Notes: a model not told the origin generated them from the sequence alone. A DNA stretch of 29,051 bases from JBKDZR01 sp047971485 (GCA_047971485.1 JBKDZR010000098.1:1-29051), one strand, 5' to 3'. Shown: positions 1 to 7,413, numbered from the stretch's first letter. Numbers and translations: made by a program.

Positions 1-7
1 CGTGTTG

Positions 8-40
8 TACGAAGGCCAGTTCCTGGTCTTGTACTTCGTA
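8..40. repeat. imperfect inverted repeat at left edge
   Basis: TACGAAG (8-14) is the exact reverse complement of CTTCGTA (34-40), and inside it CCAG (16-19) can pair with CTGG (23-26) around a TTC loop. The hexamer TTGTAC also occurs twice as a direct repeat (5-10 and 29-34). The repeat lies just past the stop codon of the TniQ-like fragment. It could be a transcription terminator or part of an element end. No T-run follows on either strand, so the role is open. Confidence 0.35.
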
Positions 41-96
41 GGGGACCAACTGCTCATGTGAGATTGTTACCCTACTGGATTCAAACAGTGAATCCC

Positions 97-540
97 TCAC
101 GCCATTTGTGCAACAAAGCCCTCACCGACGGGAACCAATCTCGGAATCGTACCAGAACGCGTCAACTGCTCCGCCTGCCCACGAGTGCAGTTCAGGTATT
201 CTTCGAGACCTCTTGTTGAGATCGATGCCTGCATCTTCTCAACGACAGCCTGCCCCAACTCGGCATCGAACACCTGGTGAAGGGGCCAGTTCCCTTCCGC
301 ATCTGCAACAAGCCCCTCGGCGACCAAGGCACGGCGCACAGTTTTCAGATGAAACGCAGTCTTTGCTGCCAAAGTTCGCGTCGTGTGAACCCTCTGACGA
401 TCCACCCGCGCTCCCAGTAGGTCTGCTCCCTCCTCGATAGGAAAATGATCCAGGACAAACTCACGAAGAAGCTCGCGAACAGGCCCAGGATTCCTGTTGT
501 GCTCCTTCCGCTGAAGCCAGATGTAGAGATGCCCAAACAC
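97..540 (-). pseudogene. TniQ-like protein, probable truncated remnant
   Basis: The open frame runs from a GTG codon at 540 and encodes 147 residues. The pattern PVRELLREFVLDHFPIEEG (residues 20-38), then a helix-turn-helix-like stretch TRTLAAKTAFHLKTVRRAL (residues 54-72) and LVAEGLV, and later NCTRGQAEQL, resembles the C-terminal half of the TniQ-type proteins found on alphaproteobacterial plasmids and transposons. This is recognition from memory of the family, not a search. Full TniQ proteins are several hundred residues and start with a zinc-binding region that is absent here. Upstream in the same frame a stop lies about 20 codons before the GTG, and the C-terminus ends abruptly at VAQMA. 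No good ribosome binding site precedes the GTG. I read it as a broken remnant of a mobile element, but a short standalone DNA-binding protein is possible. Confidence 0.5.
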
Positions 541-595
541 TTTTTGCGCTCCAACCGGGATTCGGCAGCGCGGGGCTGCCAGGGGTTTCAGTCAG

Positions 596-609
596 AGGAT
601 CCGGATCCT
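596..609. repeat. 14-bp perfect palindrome
   Basis: AGGATCCGGATCCT is its own reverse complement. It contains two overlapping GGATCC units. It sits about 55 bp upstream of the GTG of the TniQ-like fragment, where an operator could lie, but it may also be chance. Confidence 0.4.
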
Positions 610-676
610 TGAGAACGTTATGAGAACATGGTGCCAACCAGGTCAACCTGGGCGGCAAGGAGACCGCCCGAAACGC

Positions 677-708
677 AAGAATGCCGGACCTCTCGGACCG
701 GCATTCTT
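677..708 (-). terminator. strong hairpin, candidate nrdJ terminator
   Basis: AAGAATGCCGG (677-687) and CCGGCATTCTT (698-708) form a perfect 11-bp stem, extended after one A-A mismatch by a CC/GG pair around a TCTC loop. It lies 126 nt downstream of the nrdJ stop. On the minus strand the stem is followed by GCGTTT, only weakly U-rich, so termination is plausible but not textbook. It may instead be a processing or stability hairpin. Confidence 0.4.
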
Positions 709-833
709 CAGATCAAGAAATATCAAAGGCTTAGCTTCCGCTGGTCATTTTATACCCAGCAAGAGTCCGTTTTTTTGGCCGGAATGTCCCTCAATTGCCT
801 GCCGAAACAAAACAACCGTGGCCCGCCACACGG

Positions 834-3113
834 CTAACCGCATTTCGAAAATCCACAACTGGCGCAGGTCATGCACCCTTCGACCATCCGCATCTCATAG
901 CTGCCGCAGGACGGGCAGGCCTTGCCCCGAGGGCGGCCGATCTCGACCTGCGGATCGGCCTTCAGGCCCAGCCCCTCGCCCTCGATAAAGCCGATCTCGA
1001 CCATGTGCTTTTCAATCACCCCGCCAATCGCCGCCAGGATCGAGGGGATGTAGCGCCCCTGCATCCAGACACCGCCGCGCGGATCGAACACAGCCTTCAG
1101 CTCCTCAACAACGAAGGATACATCGCCCCCCCGCCTGAACACCGCCGAGATCATCCGCGTCAACGCGACGGTCCAGCTGAAATGCTCCATGTTCTTGGAA
1201 TTGATGAAAATCTCGAAAGGCCGGCGATGGCCGCTCACCTCGACATCGTTGATGGTGATATAGATCGCATGCTCGCTGTCGGGCCACTTCAGCTTGTAGG
1301 TCGCCCCGTCCAACGCCTGGGGCCGGTCCAGCGGCTCGGTCAAATGCACCACGGCTCCCATGCCTCCATCAGCCGGTTGTTCGGGGATGGGGGCCGCCTC
1401 GGCCTTGGGCGCCGGGGTCTCGGACACACTCAGGACGCTGCCGGTCACATCGTTGGGCCGATAGGTCGTGCACCCCTTGCAGCCCTGATCCCAGGCCGCC
1501 ATGTAGACATCCTTGAACGCCTCAAACGAAATATCGGCCGGACAGTTGATCGTCTTGGAAATCGAGGAATCCACCCATTTCTGCGCCGCCGCCTGCATGC
1601 GCACGTGATCCTGCGGGGCCAGGGTCTGAGCGTTGACGAAATAGTCGGGCAGGTCGATGTCGCCGAATTTCTCGCGCCACATCTGCACGGCATAATCGAC
1701 CACCTCTTCCTCGGTGCGCGATCCATCCTTCTGCAAAACCTTGCGGGTATAACTATAGGCAAAGACCGGCTCGATCCCCGAAGATACGTTCCCGGCATAC
1801 AGGCTGATCGTGCCCGTCGGCGCGATCGAGGTCAGCAGAGCGTTGCGGATGCCATGGGTGCGGATCGCCTCACGCACATCGTCATCCATATAGGCAAGGG
1901 TGCCGCTGGCCAGGTATTTCTCAGCGTCAAACAGCGGGAACGGCCCTTTTTCGACAGCCAAATCAACCGAAGCCAGATACGCGGCGCGGGCGACACGGTG
2001 CAACCAGCGCTCGGTCTGACGCGCCGCCTCCTCGGATCCATAGCGCAATCCCACCATCAACAGCGCATCGGCCAGCCCCGTCACACCCAGCCCGATTCGG
2101 CGCTTGTTCGCCGCTTCCTCGGCCTGCTGGGGCAGCGGAAAACGGCTGGCATCAACCGTGTTATCCATCATCCGGATCGCATTGCGCACCAGACAGTCCA
2201 GCACCTCCTCATCAAGCGCCGCATCTGCCGCGAACGGATCCTTCACCAGCCGCGCCAAGTTGACCGAGCCCAGCAGACAGGCACCATAAGGCGGCAGGGG
2301 CTGTTCGCCGCAAGGGTTGGTAGCCGCGATCGTCTCGCAATAGGCCAGGTTGTTCATCGCGTTGATCCGGTCGATGAAGATCACCCCAGGCTCGGCATAA
2401 TCATAAGTCGACTGCATGATCCGGTTCCACAGATCCCGTGCCGGCAACGTGCGATAGATCGTGCCGTCAAAAACCAGATCCCAAGGCTTGTCGGCCTTCA
2501 CCGCCTCCATGAAATCATCGGTGATCAGAACCGAGACATTGAACATGCGCAGCCGCGTGGCATCGGATTTCGCGGTGATGAAATCCTCGATATCCGGGTG
2601 ATCGCAGCGCAGCGTCGCCATCATCGCGCCCCGGCGCGACCCGGCCGACATGATCGTCCGGCACATGGCGTCCCAGACATCCATGAAGGACAAGGGCCCC
2701 GAGGCATCCGCCGCCACCCCGTGCACCGGGGCGCCCTTTGGCCGGATGGTGGAAAAATCATAGCCGATGCCGCCGCCCTGCTGCATGGTCAGCGCCGCTT
2801 CCTTCAGCATGTCGAAAATACCGGCCATGCTGTCGGGGACTGTGCCCATGACGAAACAGTTGAACAGGGTCACGGCGCGCTCGGTACCGGCCCCGGCGGT
2901 GATCCGGCCGGCCGGCAGGAACCGGAAATCCGACAGGGCAGTCTCGAACTCGGCCTGCCATTTCGCGGGATCCTTTTCCACCGCGGCCAAGGCGCCGGCG
3001 ATCCGGGCCCAGGTGTCTTCGACCGTGCGGTCCACAGGGGTCCCATCGGGCTGTTTCAGGCGGTATTTCATATCCCATATCGATTCAGCGATCGGCGCGG
3101 CGAAACGGCTCAT
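834..3113 (-). CDS. nrdJ: adenosylcobalamin-dependent class II ribonucleoside reductase
   Basis: This 759-residue protein reduces ribonucleotides to deoxyribonucleotides in the cytoplasm, using adenosylcobalamin to make the thiyl radical and therefore working with or without oxygen. The active-site set is present: C86 in LFNC, the N266-P-C268-G-E270 motif, and C279 in GACLLGS. The 11-residue spacing of C268 and C279 fits the class II pattern of radical cysteine plus redox partner. The C-terminus has a cysteine-rich zinc-ribbon-like tail, with C733-x2-C736, C747, C750-x2-C753 and C758, as is usual for the reductant-facing tail of this family. Start ATG is at 3113, preceded by AAGGA about 8 nt upstream. 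The gene is monocistronic and divergent from a DUF1489 gene. No partner radical subunit is encoded nearby, as expected for class II. No frameshift or missing residue was seen. Confidence 0.96.
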   Translation of the reverse strand: MSRFAAPIAESIWDMKYRLKQPDGTPVDRTVEDTWARIAGALAAVEKDPAKWQAEFETALSDFRFLPAGRITAGAGTERAVTLFNCFVMGTVPDSMAGIFDMLKEAALTMQQGGGIGYDFSTIRPKGAPVHGVAADASGPLSFMDVWDAMCRTIMSAGSRRGAMMATLRCDHPDIEDFITAKSDATRLRMFNVSVLITDDFMEAVKADKPWDLVFDGTIYRTLPARDLWNRIMQSTYDYAEPGVIFIDRINAMNNLAYCETIAATNPCGEQPLPPYGACLLGSVNLARLVKDPFAADAALDEEVLDCLVRNAIRMMDNTVDASRFPLPQQAEEAANKRRIGLGVTGLADALLMVGLRYGSEEAARQTERWLHRVARAAYLASVDLAVEKGPFPLFDAEKYLASGTLAYMDDDVREAIRTHGIRNALLTSIAPTGTISLYAGNVSSGIEPVFAYSYTRKVLQKDGSRTEEEVVDYAVQMWREKFGDIDLPDYFVNAQTLAPQDHVRMQAAAQKWVDSSISKTINCPADISFEAFKDVYMAAWDQGCKGCTTYRPNDVTGSVLSVSETPAPKAEAAPIPEQPADGGMGAVVHLTEPLDRPQALDGATYKLKWPDSEHAIYITINDVEVSGHRRPFEIFINSKNMEHFSWTVALTRMISAVFRRGGDVSFVVEELKAVFDPRGGVWMQGRYIPSILAAIGGVIEKHMVEIGFIEGEGLGLKADPQVEIGRPRGKACPSCGSYEMRMVEGCMTCASCGFSKCG

Positions 3114-3166
3114 GGGGGCTGTCCTTCAGATTAGAGCATCGGCAAACTGGCAAGTCCGGGGCCGGG

Positions 3167-3195
3167 ACCTTACGCTTGGCAAGCGACTCGGTCAA
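3167..3195 (-). promoter_or_regulatory. sigma70-type promoter of nrdJ
   Basis: On the minus strand TTGACC (3195-3190) and TAAGGT (3172-3167) are separated by exactly 17 bp. The -10 box ends 53 bp before the nrdJ ATG. It is one of the best promoter matches in the window. Confidence 0.6.
3173..3185. promoter_or_regulatory. 13-bp palindrome in the nrdJ promoter spacer
   Basis: CGCTTG G CAAGCG is a perfect 6-bp inverted repeat with a single central base. It starts directly next to the -10 hexamer and lies entirely between the -10 and -35 boxes of the proposed nrdJ promoter. That is where a repressor would block RNA polymerase. It does not match the NrdR box consensus, so any protein that binds it is unknown. 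Confidence 0.4.
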
Positions 3196-3247
3196 CGCGT
3201 CATCGCGTGGCCGAACCCGGAGATGAACCATATCATGGGGGCATGAC

Positions 3248-3679
3248 GTGCCAGATCACATAAATATTGTGAAGCTCTGTGTCGGCGCCGCGCGTGTCGA
3301 AGACCTGGAGGCGTGGCAAAAATCCCGCGCCCCACTGTATCCTGACGGCCTGCCCCGTCACATCACCCGGATGTGGCCCAAGCGCGGCGAGGCCCTGACC
3401 AGCGGCGGGTCGATCTATTGGGTGTTCAAGGGCATGATCCTGGCCCGCCAACAGGTTTTGCGGCTCGAAGAGGTGCTCGGCGAGGACGGGATCACCCGCT
3501 GCGGCATCGTCCTGGACCCGGATGTGATTCGCACCGCCCCGGCCGCCAGACGCCCGTTCCAGGGCTGGCGATACCTTAAGCCCGAGGACAGCCCGCCCGA
3601 CCTGCCCAAAGGCCGCGCCGCCGAACCCGACCTGCCCCCGGCCCTGCAAACCGCCCTGGCCGAAATCGGAGTGCTTTGA
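3248..3679 (+). CDS. DUF1489 family protein
   Basis: The 143-residue product opens with NIVKLCVG (residues 6-13) followed by a DLEAWQ helix. This is the hallmark start of the alphaproteobacterial DUF1489 family, whose function is unknown. Other conserved-looking parts are the RHITRMWPKR segment (37-46), YWVFKGMILARQ (57-68) and RCGIVLDP (84-91). The C-terminus is rich in proline and acidic residues and is probably disordered. There is no signal peptide or membrane segment, so a cytoplasmic protein is expected. The start is GTG at 3248. It is divergent from nrdJ, and the 134 bp between them carry the nrdJ promoter. The conserved core around the Trp, Arg and Lys residues suggests a nucleic-acid or nucleotide role, but that is only a guess. 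Confidence 0.85.
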   Translation: MPDHINIVKLCVGAARVEDLEAWQKSRAPLYPDGLPRHITRMWPKRGEALTSGGSIYWVFKGMILARQQVLRLEEVLGEDGITRCGIVLDPDVIRTAPAARRPFQGWRYLKPEDSPPDLPKGRAAEPDLPPALQTALAEIGVL

Positions 3680-3855
3680 CTTCCCGGCCCCAACAGGCAA
3701 CGGTGGAAAACTGTGCTGCCGCTGCCCCCCGAACCAAGCCCCGCACCGACGGGTCAGCCTGGATTATACGCTGCCACCAACGCCCAGAACGGAGCAAGGT
3801 ATCCAGGCCCACCGGGTGCACGCCTTTGGTGTACCGGAGGATGGCGATGCAAAGG

Positions 3856-3950
3856 CCTCAAAGCCCTCTTCGCGACAGGAAAACAGGGCAATCCCCAGAA
3901 CTGTAGGTGTCATATCAATGGCCTTGGAAAATGACCGCTTTGAGGGCTTT
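3856..3950 (+). ncRNA. candidate structured element with two alternative pairings
   Basis: The same left arm (3856-3868) can pair with the right arm (3937-3950) in two mutually exclusive 9-bp registers. The right arm runs into TTTTTGACTTT on the plus strand, as in an intrinsic terminator. Between the arms lies about 70 nt without a clear frame. The direction is set from the T-run only. No known RNA family was recognised. Confidence 0.3.
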
Positions 3951-4003
3951 TTGACTTTAGCCACCAGCAGAGAAAGCCGCGCCGGTGATGGTAAGAGGGG
4001 ATG

Positions 4004-4060
4004 AACGGCCGCTTTGTCCCCAAAGCCGCCTGTCGCAAGCGGTCAATCCTTAGGGCCGTT
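4004..4060 (-). terminator. nested hairpins just past hisG
   Basis: AACGGCC (4004-4010) and GGCCGTT (4054-4060) form a 7-bp outer stem. Inside it GCTTTG/CAAAGC (4011-4026, TCCC loop) forms a perfect hairpin, and CCGC/GCGG forms a weaker second arm, giving a three-way-junction-like shape. It begins 5 nt beyond the hisG stop codon. It probably protects or terminates the his transcript. No T-run follows, so intrinsic termination is not certain. Confidence 0.4.
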
Positions 4061-4064
4061 GATA

Positions 4065-4766
4065 TCAGTCCCCCACCCCGCCCAGGCGGTCAATCAGTGC
4101 ATCCAGTGTCGCCCGTTGACCCGGGTTCCAGATGGCCTGTCGGCTTTTGAACAGCGTTGCCTGACTGCGCAGGATCGTGCCATCCTTGAGCGCTTTCAAA
4201 TGGTTGGCCCGCAGCGTTTCCCCGGTTGAGGTGATATCCGCAATTGCCTCGGCTGTCAGGTTGGCCACCGTACCTTCCGTCGCCCCCTGGCTGTCGACAA
4301 TGCCGTAATCAGCAACGCCTTCGCGTTTCAGATAGTCCCGCACCAGCCGGTGATATTTGGTCGCAATCCGCAGCCGGAACCCATGGTCCCGGCGAAAGGC
4401 CGCCGCCGCCGCATCCAGATCGGACACCGTGTCCACATCCACCCAGCAATTCGGCACGGCAATGATCAGATCGGCATGACCGAAGCCCATTTCGGCAACC
4501 TCGGACACCCGGTCCCCCCAGCGCGCCAGCTTTTCGCGCACCAGATCCGTGCCCGTCACCCCAAGGTGAATGCGTCCGGCGGCCAGTTCACGCGGCACCT
4601 CGCTGGCCGACATCAGAACCAGGGACAGCCCCTCGATCCCATCGACCGCGCCGGCATATTCGCGCTCGGACCCGCTGCGCGACAGGGTGATCCCACGCGC
4701 CCCGAACCAGTCGAAGGTCTTGTCCATCAGCCGCCCCTTGGACGGCACCCCCAGCTTCACGGTCAT
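4065..4766 (-). CDS. hisG: ATP phosphoribosyltransferase catalytic subunit, short form
   Basis: HisG condenses ATP with PRPP to give phosphoribosyl-ATP, the first step of histidine synthesis. At 233 residues this is the short form, which lacks the C-terminal regulatory domain and must work with HisZ. Family motifs are GVPSKGR near the start (6-12), GVTGTDLV (69-76), and the PRPP-binding stretch VDSQGATEGTVANL (157-170). The start ATG overlaps the hisZ stop as ATGA (hisZ ends at 4763, hisG starts at 4766), which implies translational coupling and balanced subunit amounts. It is the last gene of the hisS-hisZ-hisG unit. Histidine feedback would be expected to act through the HisZ-HisG complex. 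No other his genes lie in the window. Confidence 0.95.
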   Translation of the reverse strand: MTVKLGVPSKGRLMDKTFDWFGARGITLSRSGSEREYAGAVDGIEGLSLVLMSASEVPRELAAGRIHLGVTGTDLVREKLARWGDRVSEVAEMGFGHADLIIAVPNCWVDVDTVSDLDAAAAAFRRDHGFRLRIATKYHRLVRDYLKREGVADYGIVDSQGATEGTVANLTAEAIADITSTGETLRANHLKALKDGTILRSQATLFKSRQAIWNPGQRATLDALIDRLGGVGD

Positions 4767-5857
4767 CGGCCCGCCCCCTGCACCGCCAATGCGATTTCCG
4801 GGCGGATCACCCCACCCACCGCCGGAATCGACTTGCCCCGCCCCAGGATCCGGGTCAGCGCATCATAGCGGCCACCCGAAGCCACAGGTGGCAGATCGGG
4901 CCGGCCCGGCGCCATGAAGCCGAAGACGAACCCGTCGTAATATTCCATCGAGGTACGGCCAAAGCTGCCCTCGAAATCCAGCCCCACCGGATCAATCCCG
5001 GCCTCGGACAGGGCCGCAAGCCGGTCGGCAAAGCGCTGCACAGCCGGCTGGATACTGGCCAGATCGACCGCGATATCGCGCAAGGCTTCCAGTGCCGCAG
5101 CGCAATTGGTCTTCAGCCCGGTGATCTGATCCAGCAAGTCAAGCTCGGCCCGGGTGATCGGCGGTTCTTCGGCATCGCGGACCAGCAGATCGAGACGCGC
5201 GCGGATTTCATCGGCACTGCGCAACCCAACCTGGGGGATGCCGGCCAGCAAATCATCGCCACGCGCGATCCGTTCCAGCAACGCCTTGCGCCGCTTTGGC
5301 ATGCGCAGCGCCCCGGAATAGCGGTCCAACAGCGCCCGGAACCGCCTCGGCCGCCAGATGTGACGGGTCAGCGCCGCGCGCCGTTCAGGCGAGGTCGTCA
5401 GCCCGGCCACCGCCGCCGTCAGGATGCCGATATCCCCGGTCGCCGCCCGCAGACCCAGCGGCTGCAAGGCCTGGGCAATCAAGCAGAAAACCTCGGCATC
5501 GGCATGGGCAGGATTGGCGCCATCGAAGATCTCGACCCCGACCTGCAGATATTCGCTGGGCCGGTCAGGATCGTCCTCCTGCTTGCGGAAGACAGGGCCC
5601 GAATAGGTATAACGCGCCGGTTCCGCGCCATTTTCCATATGGGCCTGAACCACCGGCACAGTGAAATCCGGGCGCAGCATCATCTCGCCGCGCAGCGGAT
5701 CGGCGGTGACATAAGCACGGGCGCGAATGTCCTCGCCATACAGGTCCAGCAGGGTTTCCGCCGGCAGCAGGATATCCGCCTCGACCGGCACGGCACCGGC
5801 GGCTTCAAAGAGCGCACGCTGGCGGGCGGCCTCGGCGAGGGCGTCGAGGCGGCTCAT
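4763..5857 (-). CDS. hisZ: ATP phosphoribosyltransferase regulatory subunit
   Basis: HisZ is a histidyl-tRNA-synthetase paralogue without aminoacylation activity. It binds the short HisG to form the hetero-octameric first enzyme of histidine synthesis and carries the feedback site. The 364-residue product keeps the class II synthetase fold: MMLRPDFTVPVVQ (59-71), YTYSGPVFRKQ (83-93), and near the end a glycine-rich ASGGRYDALT segment that corresponds to motif 3. The frame stays open to 5941, but the ATG at 5857 gives the usual MSRLDALAEAAR start and overlaps the hisS stop as ATGA. The upstream extension lies inside hisS, so I reject it. Both junctions in this operon are 4-base overlaps, so all three proteins should be made from one coupled message. 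Confidence 0.94.
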   Translation of the reverse strand: MSRLDALAEAARQRALFEAAGAVPVEADILLPAETLLDLYGEDIRARAYVTADPLRGEMMLRPDFTVPVVQAHMENGAEPARYTYSGPVFRKQEDDPDRPSEYLQVGVEIFDGANPAHADAEVFCLIAQALQPLGLRAATGDIGILTAAVAGLTTSPERRAALTRHIWRPRRFRALLDRYSGALRMPKRRKALLERIARGDDLLAGIPQVGLRSADEIRARLDLLVRDAEEPPITRAELDLLDQITGLKTNCAAALEALRDIAVDLASIQPAVQRFADRLAALSEAGIDPVGLDFEGSFGRTSMEYYDGFVFGFMAPGRPDLPPVASGGRYDALTRILGRGKSIPAVGGVIRPEIALAVQGAGR

Positions 5858-7353
5858 GGCCCGGCGCTTTCCAGCATGTCGCGGACGGCCTGAACCAGAT
5901 CGGCCAGCGGCACCTCGACCTGGGCGGGCCGCGCCTTCCATTCCTCAAGCGAGGCATCCTCGGCGATCTTCGCCCCCAGGATCAAGTCCTTGATCTGGAC
6001 GACACCGCGCGCGGCCTCATCCCCGCCCTGGATCACCGCCAAAGGCGCACCACGCCGGTCGGCATATTTCATCTGGTTGCCGAAATTCTTCGGGTTGCCC
6101 AGATAGACCTCAGCGCGGATGCCAGCCTTGCGCAGATCCGCCGCCATGGCCTGATAATCGGCCATCCGATCGCGATCCATGACCGTCACCACCACCGGCC
6201 CCTGCCCCTCACCCGACAGCCGGCCCTTGGCCGCCAGCGCCGCCAGCAGCCGGTCAACCCCGATGGACACCCCCGTGGCCGGCACCGTCTGGCCGGTGAA
6301 GCGCTTGACCAGATCGTCATAGCGCCCGCCGCCGGCAACGGATCCGAACTGGCGCGGGCGGCCCTTTTCATCGGTGATCTCGAAGGTCAGTTCCGCCTCG
6401 AAAACCGGGCCAGTGTAATAGCCCAGCCCTCGCACCACCGAGGGATCAATAACGATGCGGTCCGGCCCATAGCCCTGGGCGTCGAGCAACCCGGCAATGG
6501 TTTCCAACTCATCCACACCCTCGGCGCCAATGGCCGATCCGCCAACCAGTTCCCGCAGCCGCGCCACGGTGGCCGCGCCGGTGTCGCGCCGGGCATCCAT
6601 GAAGCCCATGACGATCTCGGCCTGTGCAGCGCCCAGCCCGGCGCCCTTGGTGAAATCGCCTGAGTCGTCCTTGCGCCCCTCGCCCAGCAACGCACGCACG
6701 CCATCCGGGCCCAGCCGGTCCAGCTTGTCGATGGCGCGCAGGACGATGCCGCGCTCGGCCTCGAACCGGGTCGGATCGGCCGAATCAAGAACCCCGGCGG
6801 CCTCCATTACCCCGTTCAGTACCTTGCGGTTGTTGACCCGAACCACATAGTCGCCCCGCGCGATCCCCACCTCTTCCAGCACATCGGCCAGCATGGCACA
6901 GATCTCGGCGTCGGCGGCCACACTGGGCGCACCGACAGTATCGGCGTCGCATTGGTAGAACTGGCGGAACCGGCCCGGACCGGGCTTTTCGTTGCGCCAA
7001 ACCGGCCCCATGGCATAGCGGCGATAGGGGGTGGGCAGATCGTTGCGGTACTGCGCATAAACCCGCGCCAAGGGCGCCGTCAGATCGTAGCGCAGGGCCA
7101 GCCAGCCGCTGTCGTCTTCCTGCCAGGCGAAGACCCCCTCATTGGGGCGATCGACATCGGGCAGGAACTTGCCCAGGGCCTCAACCGTTTCCACGGCGGA
7201 ACTTTCCAGCGCGTCGAAACCATAGCGATGATAGACTTGTGCAATCCGGTCAAGCATGGTCTTGCGGGCAGTGACCTCGTCACCGAAATAGTCGCGAAAC
7301 CCCTTTGGGGTCTCGGCCTTGGGGCGGGGCTGTTTCTTGGGCTTGGCGGCCAT
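5854..7353 (-). CDS. hisS: histidyl-tRNA synthetase
   Basis: HisRS charges tRNA-His in the cytoplasm. The 499-residue protein shows the class II motifs in order: the PKGFRDYFG entry (16-24), LRYDLTAPLARV (87-98), GPVWRNEKPGPGRFRQF (116-132, motif 2 with the ATP-contacting arginines), the histidine-binding GLGYYTGPVFE, the GGGRYDDLV motif 3, and a C-terminal anticodon-binding domain with the YADRRGAPLAVIQG pattern. The frame is open back to 7503. I chose the ATG at 7353 because it gives the normal N-terminus and has a GGAAA site close upstream; the longer reading would overlap the promoter. Joining tRNA charging to histidine synthesis in one operon links two users of histidine. The adjacent paralogue hisZ probably arose from an ancient duplication of this gene. 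Confidence 0.96.
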   Translation of the reverse strand: MAAKPKKQPRPKAETPKGFRDYFGDEVTARKTMLDRIAQVYHRYGFDALESSAVETVEALGKFLPDVDRPNEGVFAWQEDDSGWLALRYDLTAPLARVYAQYRNDLPTPYRRYAMGPVWRNEKPGPGRFRQFYQCDADTVGAPSVAADAEICAMLADVLEEVGIARGDYVVRVNNRKVLNGVMEAAGVLDSADPTRFEAERGIVLRAIDKLDRLGPDGVRALLGEGRKDDSGDFTKGAGLGAAQAEIVMGFMDARRDTGAATVARLRELVGGSAIGAEGVDELETIAGLLDAQGYGPDRIVIDPSVVRGLGYYTGPVFEAELTFEITDEKGRPRQFGSVAGGGRYDDLVKRFTGQTVPATGVSIGVDRLLAALAAKGRLSGEGQGPVVVTVMDRDRMADYQAMAADLRKAGIRAEVYLGNPKNFGNQMKYADRRGAPLAVIQGGDEAARGVVQIKDLILGAKIAEDASLEEWKARPAQVEVPLADLVQAVRDMLESAGP

Positions 7354-7384
7354 GGAAATTTCCGGGGTTCTATGGGTCGCGGCC

Positions 7385-7413
7385 CATCTAGCGGAAGCCG
7401 GACCAAGGGGCAA
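7385..7413 (-). promoter_or_regulatory. probable promoter of hisS-hisZ-hisG
   Basis: On the minus strand TTGCCC (7413-7408) is followed after 17 bp by TAGATG (7390-7385). The -10 box ends 31 bp before the hisS ATG. The -35 box matches 4 of 6 consensus bases. No leader peptide with a histidine run was seen, so classical attenuation is not supported. Confidence 0.4.

Larger units (their letters stand above)
541..833. other. gene-free region rich in palindromes
   Basis: No convincing gene lies between the TniQ-like remnant and the 3' end of nrdJ. The stretch holds three separate inverted repeats: a 14-bp perfect palindrome at 596-609, CCAGGT/ACCTGG at 638-651 with a 2-nt spacer, and a strong hairpin at 677-708. 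Short frames here on both strands have no family resemblance and no ribosome binding site. The right part is the 3' untranslated region of nrdJ. Confidence 0.5.
3680..4064. other. 385-bp gene-free stretch with many inverted repeats, possible ncRNA
   Basis: This gap lies between the convergent 3' ends of the DUF1489 gene and hisG. Short frames exist on both strands (for example 3764-3964 minus), but none has a recognisable domain or ribosome binding site. Several sets of complementary arms are visible. CCTCAAAGC (3856-3864) pairs with GCTTTGAGG (3937-3945). In another register AAAGCCCTC (3860-3868) pairs with GAGGGCTTT (3942-3950). A nested structure spans 4004-4060. A TATAAT box occurs on the minus strand at 3768-3763 without a good -35 box. 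Together this suggests a structured RNA or a complex bidirectional terminator. Confidence 0.4.

Noticed and set aside
795..3134. A 779-codon open frame on the plus strand opposite nrdJ
   Set aside because: It is rich in Arg, His, Gly and Pro with no domain, and is fully explained as the antisense shadow of nrdJ in GC-rich codon-biased DNA.
3114..3247. A cobalamin riboswitch for nrdJ
   Set aside because: I looked for the B12-box pattern and the conserved GCCACTG upstream of nrdJ and in 3680-4064 and did not find them.
3764..3964. A 66-codon minus-strand frame in the hisG-DUF1489 gap
   Set aside because: No ribosome site or family; the region is better described by its inverted repeats. Conservation analysis could change this.
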